Below, one piece after another: positions 1 through 7,383 of a stretch of DNA of 13,439 nucleotides (positions are counted from its first letter, which is position 1; every line of letters begins with the position of its first letter). The stretch spans positions 1 to 13,439 of the forward strand of contig CACYBG010000200.1 in NCBI GenBank assembly GCA_902772605.1. The letters run 5' to 3'. The notes below the pieces were generated by a model that was not told the origin of the DNA, did no database searches, and was given only the letters and a program-made list of their open reading frames with translations. The stretch comes from an uncultured Spirochaetaceae bacterium (GTDB lineage Bacteria; Spirochaetota; Spirochaetia; Treponematales; Treponemataceae). Both the position numbers and the translations under genes were made by a program.

Positions 1-22
1 ACAAAAGAATGCATTTCTTCAT
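1..22 (-). CDS. Start of a downstream gene, cut by the window edge (unknown product)
   Basis: Just past the modF-like stop codon the minus strand carries GGAG (29-32), six bases, then ATG (20-22) and an open frame reading MKKCILL up to the edge. Spacing and position are those of a real start, and the gap from the ATPase gene is only 14 nt, so it is probably the next gene of the same operon. Two lysines followed by hydrophobic residues would fit the beginning of a signal peptide or lipoprotein leader, but seven codons are too few to judge function. Confidence 0.5.
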
Positions 23-36
23 AGCAGACTCCAAAT

Positions 37-1647
37 TTATGCAAAAATTTTATACATCGGATTTTGTCCCGGGCAAAGTTCAAGCACATGTTTTTCGCAC
101 GGCAAAACTTCGGACGGATCATGGGTTACGTGAAGCAAAGTAGTCGTACCTGTTTCAGCAACCGTCTCAAGCAAATCCAAAATCTTCGAACGGTAATTTT
201 CGTCCAGACCGTGACATGGCTCGTCCAAAATCAAAACGCGGGGCTGCTTTACCGCTGCACGCAGAATCAATATTGCACGCTGTTCACCATAACTCAATGA
301 GCCGAACAGTTCATGCTCGCGACCCTTGAATCCACCGAGAGAAAGCCACTGTCTTGCAAGAGCATTTTCCATATCGGTCGCCGTTTCATAAAGTCCGATG
401 CTGTCGTGGAATCCGCTGACGATAACTTCGGTCAAATCCGTCTGTCCGACCATCCTGTATTCGACATGGAGCCTGTAACTTACGATTCCAAGCTGTTTCT
501 TTATGTCCCAGATTGTTTCGCCGGTTCCGCGCCTTTTTCCGAACAGTGTGATTTTTTCACGGAAGACCTGCATGTTGTCGCCTGTTATCAATTCGAGCAT
601 GGTCGTTTTTCCAGAGCCGTTCGGTCCTCGAATCAACCAATGTTCACCGGGAAGGACGTTCCAGTTCAAATCGACAAGAACCTTGTGCTCATCCCAACCG
701 ACATTTACGTCTTCAAATTTTATAAGGCTGTCGGGCAAAGGCTGTGCATTGATTTCGTCATTGATTACGCCGGATTCCTCATGGATTTTTCGGAGGTTCG
801 CCAAAAATGTTTCACGCTCGATTTTACGACGTGCTTCATCCTCCCGATTTTTTTCACTGAGGATTTTTTCATATTCGTTACGGTCACCGCAGAAAGAAAT
901 TTTCCTGTCGCTGAATTCCAACACCCGATTGATGCTCTCGGGAATTTCGTGAAAGCGTTCCATGCACAGGATGATTCTTGGAAATGTTTTTTCATCGGAA
1001 CCGGAAAGCTGTCGTTTTGCAATCGTGTCGAAAAATTCCAAAAGTATGCGTCTTGATTCTGCATCCAATCCGGCAAAGGGGTCGCTCAAAATCAACAGTC
1101 TGCTTCCCGACAAAAGTGAGCGGCACAAAAGCGTACGACGGATTTCGCCTGTGGACATGTGCTTCAATCCACGGTCCAGGATTTTTTCCACGCCGCACAG
1201 TTTTACTTCAGGAAGAGTCTCAAGTCTTGCGGCAATCGGTGGAAGAGGTGCATTTTTCTTGCTTGATCCGCCGAGCACTTCGCAAATGTATTGACGGCCT
1301 GTCCTACCGATGTCTTCCTTATTGAGGATTTCACTTTCATCGCGTTCACGTTCCTCTTCAATCAACCTTGCGGCAACTTCCAATGAAACGATTGCAACGG
1401 ATTTTTCAAAATCGGAAAAATATTTTCCCTCGGAATCAGAGTCGCCATCACGTCCGGAACCTTCATTCGGAACGATATCGTAAAATCCAGAAAGCCCCTT
1501 CAGGAATTCAGCCTTGCCGCCGCCGTTCGGACCGATTACAAGCCAAGCTTCTCCGACATTCATCTGCCAATCGATTTTCGTAAGATACGTTCTGTACAAA
1601 TCCTTTATCGAACAGTTCTGGATTTTCACCAATGTTTTTTCCGACAT
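37..1647 (-). CDS. modF: ModF-like tandem ABC ATPase (two nucleotide-binding domains, no membrane domain)
   Basis: This 536-residue protein has two ABC ATPase domains in tandem and no membrane segment, the layout of E. coli ModF (about 490 residues). The second half is canonical: Walker A GPNGSGKTT (341-349), signature LSYGE (451-455), Walker B LILDEP (472-477), switch His509. The stretch ITLFGKRRGTGETIWDIKK (366-384) is nearly identical to my recollection of E. coli ModF. The first half keeps the fold signature (STGE, 165-168) but is damaged at catalytic sites: Walker A ends GK-Ala (K45-A46), Walker B reads LILSDP so the usual Asp-Glu is Ser188-Asp189, and the switch His is Glu230. The ATG follows AAGGG by 5 nt. 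ModF is classically linked to molybdate genes, but its exact role is unclear and no mod gene is visible here. It lies 84 nt downstream of the HAD gene in the apparent pyrF operon. Family is secure; substrate or role is not. Confidence 0.88.
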   Translation of the reverse strand: MSEKTLVKIQNCSIKDLYRTYLTKIDWQMNVGEAWLVIGPNGGGKAEFLKGLSGFYDIVPNEGSGRDGDSDSEGKYFSDFEKSVAIVSLEVAARLIEEERERDESEILNKEDIGRTGRQYICEVLGGSSKKNAPLPPIAARLETLPEVKLCGVEKILDRGLKHMSTGEIRRTLLCRSLLSGSRLLILSDPFAGLDAESRRILLEFFDTIAKRQLSGSDEKTFPRIILCMERFHEIPESINRVLEFSDRKISFCGDRNEYEKILSEKNREDEARRKIERETFLANLRKIHEESGVINDEINAQPLPDSLIKFEDVNVGWDEHKVLVDLNWNVLPGEHWLIRGPNGSGKTTMLELITGDNMQVFREKITLFGKRRGTGETIWDIKKQLGIVSYRLHVEYRMVGQTDLTEVIVSGFHDSIGLYETATDMENALARQWLSLGGFKGREHELFGSLSYGEQRAILILRAAVKQPRVLILDEPCHGLDENYRSKILDLLETVAETGTTTLLHVTHDPSEVLPCEKHVLELCPGQNPMYKIFA

Positions 1648-1673
1648 GATTTCCCTTCTAAAAATAAACGTTT

Positions 1674-1706
1674 GGGAACCTCTAACGACATGTATAGAGA
1701 TTGCCC
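1674..1706. other. Intergenic imperfect inverted repeat
   Basis: Between the HAD and modF-like genes, GGGCAATCTCT and AGAGGTTCCC (as read on the minus strand) can pair with one bulged base and one G-U pair around a loop of about 12 nt. In the direction of the operon no T-run follows, so it is not a normal terminator there. It could be an mRNA processing or stability element between two cistrons. Confidence 0.35.
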
Positions 1707-1731
1707 TTTACTTTTTTTCATCAGCAGGAAT

Positions 1732-2391
1732 TCAGTGATTCCCTAAAATTTTATCGCCCAAAGCTCCGGGAGTTTCTGCACAGTCAATGCATCCTGAATC
1801 CTTCAATTCCTGTTCAGAACCGAATCCCCAGAGTACGCCCATACAGTCGATTCCGGCTTCAGTCGCACCATTCGCATCGTAAAGCCTGTCGCCAACCATC
1901 AGCACGGAAGATTTGTCGTCGATGTTTCCGGCCTTGAGCGCATATTCAATCACCTGGACTTTCGTAACGCGGGTTTCATCGATGTCTGCACCGGCAATCA
2001 CCGTAAAATATTTTTCAAGGGAATATTTTTCAAGCAGTTCAACGGCGAATCGCTCCGGCTTGCTTGTTGCAACATAAAGTTTTTTTCCGCTTTCATAAAG
2101 CCTTTTCAAAAGTTCCGGTATTCCGTCGTAAACTTTCAGATGGTACATTCCGATCGGCGTGTAATATTCGCGGTAACGGACCATTCCAAGTCTGGCCTTC
2201 GCATCATCAAAACCGAAATAGGTCTTGAAACTGTGGACCAAAGGCGGACCAATCATCTTGTCGTACTGACTGTGTTCAAGCGGTTCGAGTCCGAATGTTT
2301 TCAGGGCATAATCAAACGACTCATATATTCCCTGCGACGTGTCCATCAAGGTTCCGTCAAAATCAAAAAAAATGTGTCCGTAATCCTTCAT
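1732..2391 (-). CDS. HAD-superfamily phosphatase, phosphoglycolate phosphatase-like (Gph/PGP group)
   Basis: With the ATG at 2389-2391 this is a 219-residue subfamily IA HAD hydrolase. The four HAD motifs are intact: nucleophile and acid D10 and D12 in FFDFDGTL, T109-S110 in VATSKP, K144, and GD(167-168) with D172 in MVGDRLYD. Residues 15-80 form the helical cap, with an IGPPL stretch (47-51) common in the branch annotated as phosphoglycolate phosphatase or 5'-nucleotidase. These enzymes remove phosphate from small metabolites in the cytosol; the substrate cannot be read from sequence. Position downstream of pyrF makes a nucleotide substrate possible, but that is a guess. The start is ambiguous: the frame stays open upstream to a GTG at 2449-2451, next to a very strong Shine-Dalgarno, which would add 20 residues. 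I chose the ATG because it places the first motif at the usual distance from the N-terminus. Confidence 0.88.
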   Translation of the reverse strand: MKDYGHIFFDFDGTLMDTSQGIYESFDYALKTFGLEPLEHSQYDKMIGPPLVHSFKTYFGFDDAKARLGMVRYREYYTPIGMYHLKVYDGIPELLKRLYESGKKLYVATSKPERFAVELLEKYSLEKYFTVIAGADIDETRVTKVQVIEYALKAGNIDDKSSVLMVGDRLYDANGATEAGIDCMGVLWGFGSEQELKDSGCIDCAETPGALGDKILGNH

Positions 2392-2442
2392 AAATTTTTC
2401 ATCCGCACCGCAAATCGAAAACCGATTTTCAATCTGTCGATG

Positions 2443-2457
2443 CAGACTCACCCCTCC
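2443..2457 (-). promoter_or_regulatory. Strong Shine-Dalgarno that may force a non-ATG start of the HAD gene
   Basis: The minus strand reads AAAAAGGAGGGGTGAG, with GGAGG at 2453-2457. An in-frame GTG (2449-2451) follows after only 1 nt, which is normally too close. An in-frame CTG (2443-2445) follows after 7 nt, an ideal distance. The ATG at 2389-2391 is over 60 nt away and has only a weak GGA upstream. Either the HAD protein has an N-terminal extension starting at GTG or CTG, or this ribosome site is a relic. Confidence 0.5.
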
Positions 2458-2509
2458 TTTTTTACAAAAACATTTCGGCCCGAACCATCAATCCCGACAA
2501 AAGAACTGA

Positions 2510-3427
2510 TTAAAGCGATTTTACGGCGTTTTCCAAATCAAGCTTTGAATCGACGGCAGCTTTTTCAGCGGCATCAGCAATGTCGGCCAAAGTCAGTTTT
2601 CCGGACTCTTCCTTTTTCATGCAATCCTCTGATTTTTTCCATGCACAAAGGATTCCCCTGGATGAATTTACAGTTCCACCGGCTTTCAACAGAAGTGTTG
2701 CTGCAATTCTGGCGGCTCCACCCTGAGCACCGTATCCCGGAATCAGGAAAAACAGTTCTGGATATGCATTGCGTAAAATCTGTGCGTCGCTTTCTTCGGT
2801 ACATCCGACAACGGCTCCGACAGGTCCGCATGTCTGACCTTCGTAAATCGATGCATATTCGTTTTTGATTCTTTCAAGTTCCGCACCGACGGCATCCAGA
2901 ACACGTCCGCCGTTTTTCAGTTCCTGCTGCTCGATATCAACCATTCCCGGATTGCTGGTCCTCAGAAGAACGAAAATTCCCTTTCCGGCACTCTTGCAGT
3001 ATTCCGTGAACGGTTTGAGCGTATCAAATCCCATGTACGGATTAACTGTGATTATGTCCGTTTCAAAGTCTCCGGTAAAATGTGCACGCGCATAGGCACC
3101 GGCAGTTGCAGCAATGTCACCGCGCTTAATGTCGCTTATGCAGACAAGTCCAGACTCTTTTACGGCTTTAAGCGTCTGGGCGTAAACCTTCATTCCGTCA
3201 ATACCCATGGCTTCGTAATAGGCTTCCTGAACCTTAAAGCAGCAGGCAGACCTATCAGCCTTAACCCTGTTGATTATCTCCCTGTTGTAGGCAAGCACGG
3301 CTTCTGCAGGCGAACCGTAAGCAGACAGTACTGACTGAGGAATATAAGAAGGATCTGTGTCCAAACCAACACAAAGCGGTCCGTTTTTGGCCGCAAGTTC
3401 CTGTAAAATTTGCATTGAATGTTTCAT
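2510..3427 (-). CDS. pyrF: Orotidine 5'-phosphate decarboxylase (long, subfamily 2 type)
   Basis: PyrF decarboxylates orotidine 5'-monophosphate to UMP, the last step of de novo pyrimidine synthesis, in the cytosol. At 305 residues it is the longer subfamily 2 form rather than the roughly 230-residue E. coli form. The catalytic Asp/Lys array is visible as SDIKRGDI (98-105, with D99, K101 and D104); GLDTDP (21-26), CFKVQEAY (63-70), VNPYMGFD (128-135), LLRTSNPG (154-161), IPGYGAQGG (239-247) and NSSRGI (264-269) match the barrel strands and phosphate-binding loops of the family. The ATG at 3425-3427 lies 7 nt below a TATACT -10 box and has no Shine-Dalgarno, so the mRNA is predicted to be leaderless; a second ATG at 3413-3415 is possible but also lacks one. 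It is the first gene of an apparent operon with the HAD and ModF-like genes. Confidence 0.95.
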   Translation of the reverse strand: MKHSMQILQELAAKNGPLCVGLDTDPSYIPQSVLSAYGSPAEAVLAYNREIINRVKADRSACCFKVQEAYYEAMGIDGMKVYAQTLKAVKESGLVCISDIKRGDIAATAGAYARAHFTGDFETDIITVNPYMGFDTLKPFTEYCKSAGKGIFVLLRTSNPGMVDIEQQELKNGGRVLDAVGAELERIKNEYASIYEGQTCGPVGAVVGCTEESDAQILRNAYPELFFLIPGYGAQGGAARIAATLLLKAGGTVNSSRGILCAWKKSEDCMKKEESGKLTLADIADAAEKAAVDSKLDLENAVKSL

Positions 3428-3434
3428 GGCTCTC

Positions 3435-3463
3435 AGTATAACAGTAACTAATGGCTAGGTCAA
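3435..3463 (-). promoter_or_regulatory. pyrF promoter, predicted leaderless
   Basis: On the minus strand TTGACC (3458-3463) is followed after exactly 17 nt by TATACT (3435-3440). This is a very good sigma-70-type match. The expected start of transcription, about 7 nt below the -10 box, falls at 3428-3427, on or next to the A of the pyrF ATG. Confidence 0.75.
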
Positions 3464-3508
3464 ATCAACAACAGGACGAATCAGCCGGGGTTGGTGATTT
3501 TCAAAACT

Positions 3509-4702
3509 TTAAAATCCGCGGTCCTTGAGGTCCTTTACAAGCTGAACGTAAAATTCACGGACATCGAAACTTTTCAGGTTCTTTCGGTTCAAGTCTATCA
3601 TGTCGCCATGGGTGATTCCGCGCCGGCATTTTTTTTCGATGTACTGGAATTTTTCACCCCAAGGACAGGATTCTTTTCCGACCAGTCCGTCATTGATGCC
3701 GTCATATTTTTTTACCATCGGGTACGTAATGTTCAACGGAAACTGCCCGCCCCTTCTCCTGTTCATTTTTGAACCGACGCTTTGATAATAAACCGACGGA
3801 GAATCCTTCACCTTTTCGTTGAATTTTTCACAGGCTTCAACGGTCAAATCCTTTACCGATGCAAGGAAATCAGGATTCGGGTCGCCAATCTCCCTGAAAA
3901 TCTTATTGTAAATCCGTGCGATGAAAAACTGATGTTTCTTGGAAATCTTTGAAAGCAAAAACGCCGCATAATGGCATCCCCTGTGCGGAGTATTGATTGT
4001 GGTCAGGCTTGCAACATGAGGAGCCATTTCTTCCATGCTGATTGCCCACCTGGATTCCAGACCGCCTTTTGAATGTGCAATTATGTTTACCTTTTCGCAG
4101 CCCTCCGACTTACATATTTCGCGGATTTTTTCCGCAATCCTTTTTCCGCTGTCACCGACCGATTCCGCAGACTGCTGATTTCCATAAAAGACCTTTGCAC
4201 CGTTTTTCTCAAGTTCATCAGGAATCCTGCCCCAATAATTGAAATGCTTGAAATCCCTGAAAAAGACTCCGTGAATCATCAGTATCGGATATTTTGTCTT
4301 GCAGATTTGGAGCGAAGACCTTTCTTCATTCAATTTGATTTTTTTCATTTCATATCTGTATTCCGCCCTGACAATGTGAATCATGTAAATCAGGATGAAA
4401 ATGTTTACCGGAATCAAAAGACCGAAAATTGCTCCGAGTATCCTCAGTTTCAGTCCGAGCTGCACCGACGTGAGATAAATCCGTAAAATCCCGTCCCAGA
4501 ACAAAATCGATTCGCAGATGAAAATCAATATTCCGAGAGGTATCCAAAGTCCTTTTGCGCGTTCAAAAGACGGAAGCCCCAAAAGACCGAAACATCCAAG
4601 AAAAAAAAGCGTCCCCAAAATCAACGTGCTGATTAAAAAAATCATCAGGATCTTCGACCCCTTGTATGCAATTTCAATTCTTTTTTTCAATGGAACAATC
4701 AT
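3509..4702 (-). CDS. Membrane-anchored alpha/beta-hydrolase, triacylglycerol lipase-like (class I)
   Basis: The 397-residue protein has a hydrophobic N-terminal third followed by a lipase domain from about residue 138. Probable membrane segments are 18-43, 51-72 and 88-111. In the catalytic part, YPILMIHG (138-145) is the oxyanion-hole strand, FNYWGRIPDEL (154-164) and TTINTPHRG (234-242) are typical of Pseudomonas/Burkholderia-type lipases, the nucleophile elbow is AHSKG with Ser211 (first Gly replaced by Ala), Asp338 sits in NDGLVG, and His365 in THGDMIDLN. It should hydrolyse acyl esters; the substrate is unknown. Three helices would put the enzyme outside the inner membrane, yet basic residues follow the third helix, so topology is uncertain. 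The ATG has GAGGAG (4709-4714) at 6 nt. It ends 81 nt before pyrF, which has its own promoter. Confidence 0.85.
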   Translation of the reverse strand: MIVPLKKRIEIAYKGSKILMIFLISTLILGTLFFLGCFGLLGLPSFERAKGLWIPLGILIFICESILFWDGILRIYLTSVQLGLKLRILGAIFGLLIPVNIFILIYMIHIVRAEYRYEMKKIKLNEERSSLQICKTKYPILMIHGVFFRDFKHFNYWGRIPDELEKNGAKVFYGNQQSAESVGDSGKRIAEKIREICKSEGCEKVNIIAHSKGGLESRWAISMEEMAPHVASLTTINTPHRGCHYAAFLLSKISKKHQFFIARIYNKIFREIGDPNPDFLASVKDLTVEACEKFNEKVKDSPSVYYQSVGSKMNRRRGGQFPLNITYPMVKKYDGINDGLVGKESCPWGEKFQYIEKKCRRGITHGDMIDLNRKNLKSFDVREFYVQLVKDLKDRGF

Positions 4703-4728
4703 TTACAACTCCTCAAAACATTCAAACT

Positions 4729-4757
4729 AATATATAAAATTTCCCGCGAATATGGAA
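4729..4757 (-). promoter_or_regulatory. Possible lipase promoter
   Basis: TTCCAT (4752-4757), 17 nt, then TATATT (4729-4734) on the minus strand, about 26 nt above the ATG. The -35 match is weak. The lipase and oligoendopeptidase genes are divergent from this 261-nt region; otherwise I see only a small ATGCG/CGCAT hairpin at 4845-4858 there. Confidence 0.35.
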
Positions 4758-4946
4758 CCGCACATTTTTCATTCGGTAATTAGTAGGTGTTAATCTTAAC
4801 AATGAACTACGTCAGATGCCCAACAAAAGTAGTTTTCCAAGAATATGCGTTCTCGCATTTTAACAAGGGTTTGAATGGCAAGTGCAATAATGTCATGCTG
4901 AAGCCATGCAAGTTGAACACACGGTCTTTTTTACATTTTGATTTTC

Positions 4947-4955
4947 TGCTATACT
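4947..4955 (+). promoter_or_regulatory. Extended -10 promoter of the oligoendopeptidase gene, predicted leaderless
   Basis: TGCTATACT is an extended -10 element (TG-n-TATACT, box at 4950-4955). A T-rich stretch lies upstream but no good -35 at normal spacing. The predicted transcript start, about 4961-4963, is at the ATG (4964), and there is no Shine-Dalgarno between. Confidence 0.6.
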
Positions 4956-4963
4956 CGTTAATT

Positions 4964-6856
4964 ATGACTAACACAAACAACATTCCCCGCTGGAATCTGG
5001 ACTCGATTTTTCCAGGTCTTGATTCTGCTGAATACAAAAAGGCTTTGGACGATTACAGGGCTGTCATTGCAAAAATGAATTCGATTTTGAATGAAGCGTC
5101 CGATTTTTCATCTGACGCCGATTTTTTACCTTGGCTTGCAAATTACCTTGAAAATCAAAACGAGCTTTTGACACTTTCGCGCACAATCAATGCATTTGCA
5201 TACATCGTCTATTCGACCGACACGACGAACACTCAATCGCTGAACAACATTTCCACGGTTGATAAAATCAGTCTGGACGTTGAACAGCTGCACCTGAAAT
5301 TTTCAGCAGTGCTCCGGAAAAACCAGGGTCAGCTTGAAAGCTTTTTCACCAGTTATCCGAATTATGCCGACTACAGATATCTTTTGAATGAATGCATCGA
5401 AGACACGAAACACCAGATGTCCGCAGCAGAAGAAAACCTTGCATCCGATTTAAACCGCACGGGTGGAAACGCATGGTCGATGCTGCATGAACAGATTATT
5501 TCAAACCTGAAGGATTCAAACGGAAAAACTTTCAACGAACTCAGGAACGACGCTTTTTCTGCAGATCCGAAAATCAGAAGGGAATCCTGGGAAAAGGAAA
5601 AGAATCTTTTGGCGCAAAACGAAATTGCACTCGGAGCTTCACTGAACAATCTGAAGGGACAGACCGTCAACCTTAACAGACGCAGGAATTACGGGTCGGC
5701 ATTGGAACGTGCGCTTGCATACAGTCGATTGAGCCAAAAATCATTGGACGCATTGATTGAAGCGATTGAAGATTCACTTCCGATGTGGCGCGAATATTTC
5801 AAATCCAAGGCCCTTCTTTTACGGAAGACAAATTCAACGGCAAGCAAAACTGCTGGAACCGAAAACCACAGGGGACTTGCATTTTACGACCTGTTTGCAC
5901 CGCTTTCAAATCCAGAAGAAAATTCCGCAACGGAAGATTCACTCCTTGAAAAAAACTGGTCGTTCGAGGAAGCAAGGGATTACGTCCTGAAAGAATATGC
6001 ATCATTCAGCAGCGACATGCACGATTTTGCAAAGTCGGCTTTCGACAGGCAATGGATTGATGCAGAAGTTCGCAGTGGAAAAGTCGGCGGTGCATACGAT
6101 GAAGATTTTCCGCTTGGACATCAAAGCCGAATACTTTCGAATTTTACCGGAACGTTCAGCGACATAATCACACTGGCGCATGAATTGGGACACGCATATC
6201 ATTTCTCATGCATGAAGGGATTACCGGCGGCATTTTTCGATTATCCGATGACGCTTGCGGAAACTGCCAGCACATTTGCGGAAACAATCGTCAAGCAGGA
6301 CATGATTAAACAGTGCAACGGTTTCGACAAAATCAAAATCATCGATCTGGATTTGCAGGATACGAGTCAGGTTCTGGTTGATATCCTGTGCAGATTTTAT
6401 TTTGAAAAATCTGTTTTTGAAAGCAGGGAAAACACGGAACTCAATGCCGAAGATTTCTGCCGCTTGATGAGTAACGCCCAGGAAAAGTCTTATGGCGACG
6501 GATTGAACGACGAAAAGGATTCCGACGGAAATTTCACCGAGCGTCACGAATACATGTGGGCCGTAAAATCGCACTACTACAGCACCGATTTGGATTTCTA
6601 CAATTTCCCATACGCATTCGGACAGCTTTTTGCGGCAGGACTCTATCAGCAGTCAAAAAAGATTGGACCTGATTTTGCGGCGACGTACAGCAAACTTCTG
6701 TCACAGACCGGTTCAACTTCATGCGAAGAACTCTGTAAAAAAGCCGGATTCGACATCACTGAAAAAGATTTCTGGAAATCGGGAATTGAAATGTACGCGG
6801 CGGAAGTGAAAGAATTTACGGAAGCGGTTCAATCACTCGTCGAAAAGATGGATTGA
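4964..6856 (+). CDS. pepF: M3B-family zinc oligoendopeptidase (PepF-type, clade 3-like)
   Basis: A 630-residue cytosolic zinc metallopeptidase that cleaves short peptides. The zinc site is HELGH (H406, E407, H410) within TLAHELGHAYH, and the third ligand lies in the downstream helix LAETASTFAET (E433 region). The preceding FTGTFSDIITLAHE and following YPMTLAETAS are typical of the M3B oligoendopeptidase F-related group, and the N-terminus RWNLDSIFPGL matches the usual start of that group. The frame stays open for 59 codons upstream (to GTG 4787), but I place the start at ATG 4964: the extension has no family resemblance and the promoter lies inside it. No signal peptide is seen. It is probably cotranscribed with ycgN, 36 nt downstream. 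Exact clade and peptide preference are inference. Confidence 0.93.
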   Translation: MTNTNNIPRWNLDSIFPGLDSAEYKKALDDYRAVIAKMNSILNEASDFSSDADFLPWLANYLENQNELLTLSRTINAFAYIVYSTDTTNTQSLNNISTVDKISLDVEQLHLKFSAVLRKNQGQLESFFTSYPNYADYRYLLNECIEDTKHQMSAAEENLASDLNRTGGNAWSMLHEQIISNLKDSNGKTFNELRNDAFSADPKIRRESWEKEKNLLAQNEIALGASLNNLKGQTVNLNRRRNYGSALERALAYSRLSQKSLDALIEAIEDSLPMWREYFKSKALLLRKTNSTASKTAGTENHRGLAFYDLFAPLSNPEENSATEDSLLEKNWSFEEARDYVLKEYASFSSDMHDFAKSAFDRQWIDAEVRSGKVGGAYDEDFPLGHQSRILSNFTGTFSDIITLAHELGHAYHFSCMKGLPAAFFDYPMTLAETASTFAETIVKQDMIKQCNGFDKIKIIDLDLQDTSQVLVDILCRFYFEKSVFESRENTELNAEDFCRLMSNAQEKSYGDGLNDEKDSDGNFTERHEYMWAVKSHYYSTDLDFYNFPYAFGQLFAAGLYQQSKKIGPDFAATYSKLLSQTGSTSCEELCKKAGFDITEKDFWKSGIEMYAAEVKEFTEAVQSLVEKMD

Positions 6857-6892
6857 TTCGGAGCTGCCTCTAAAATCGGAGTTGAAAAATCG

Positions 6893-7342
6893 ATGTCTGA
6901 AGAAAACAACGGTGAAGCCCGACCCTTTTGGGAAATAAAATCCCTTAAGGAAATGTCGGAAACAGAATGGGAATCACTCTGCGACGGTTGCGGACTGTGC
7001 TGTTATGAAAAAATAATCGAGGGACACGGAAAACGTGAGAAGATTCATTTCACAAGGATTGCCTGCAACCTGTTGGATTTAAAGACCGGGAAGTGCAGCA
7101 ATTACTGCCACCGTTTTGAAATCGTTCCGGAGTGCACCAAACTCACGCCGAAAAAACTTCAGACATTCGATTGGCTTCCTCCGACCTGTGCCTATCGACT
7201 TTTGTACGAAGGAAAAAAACTGCCCGACTGGCATCCGCTGGTTTCAAAAAATCCGGACTCCGTTGCAAAATCAGGCATACAGATAAAAAACGGAATCCAC
7301 GCCAAGGATGCCGGAAACTGGGAGGATTACATCATCAGCTGA
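6893..7342 (+). CDS. ycgN: YcgN-family (UPF0260) cysteine-cluster protein
   Basis: The 149-residue product matches the length and layout of E. coli YcgN (about 150 residues). It opens FWEIKSLKEMSETEWESLCDG and has nine cysteines: C30, C33, C36 and C37 in CDGCGLCC, then C58, C68, C72, C81 and C99. The blocks HFTRIACNLLDLKTGKC and WLPPTCAYRLLYEG are family hallmarks, as is LPDWHPL (110-116). The clustered cysteines suggest metal or Fe-S binding; the biochemical role of the family is not established. A weak GGAG lies about 12 nt before the ATG. The gene follows the oligoendopeptidase by 36 nt and converges with the response regulator gene, stopping 32 nt from it. Confidence 0.9.
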   Translation: MSEENNGEARPFWEIKSLKEMSETEWESLCDGCGLCCYEKIIEGHGKREKIHFTRIACNLLDLKTGKCSNYCHRFEIVPECTKLTPKKLQTFDWLPPTCAYRLLYEGKKLPDWHPLVSKNPDSVAKSGIQIKNGIHAKDAGNWEDYIIS

Positions 7343-7383
7343 TTGCAAAACTTTTTCGTCCGACAGAATCAGCATCATTTTTT
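7338..7383 (+). terminator. Weak possible terminator between convergent genes
   Basis: GCTGATT (7338-7344) and AATCAGC (7367-7373) form perfect 7-bp arms around a 22-nt loop, followed by TTTTTT at 7378-7383. It overlaps the last codons of ycgN and the end of the response regulator gene. The long loop and the 4-nt gap before the T-run make this only a moderate candidate, and only for the plus direction. Confidence 0.35.

Noticed and set aside
313..1056. 247-codon open frame on the plus strand opposite the modF-like gene
   Set aside because: It lies wholly antisense to a gene with clear ABC motifs, has no Shine-Dalgarno or recognisable domain, and looks like a shadow frame.
1690..1696. TATACAT as a promoter for the modF-like gene
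   Set aside because: No -35-like hexamer at 16-18 nt; the AT-rich hexamer sits in the loop of the intergenic hairpin.
2140..2868. 242-codon plus-strand open frame across the HAD-pyrF junction
   Set aside because: Antisense to two genes with intact family motifs; composition is Arg/His-rich as expected of a shadow.
4845..4858. ATGCG-TTCT-CGCAT hairpin in the divergent region
   Set aside because: Only 5 bp, no gene ends there, and such short repeats are expected by chance.
4787..4963. 59-codon upstream extension of the oligoendopeptidase from GTG 4787 or ATG 4802
   Set aside because: The added residues do not resemble the family, the extended -10 promoter lies inside them, and the AGGTG before ATG 4802 is about 13 nt away.
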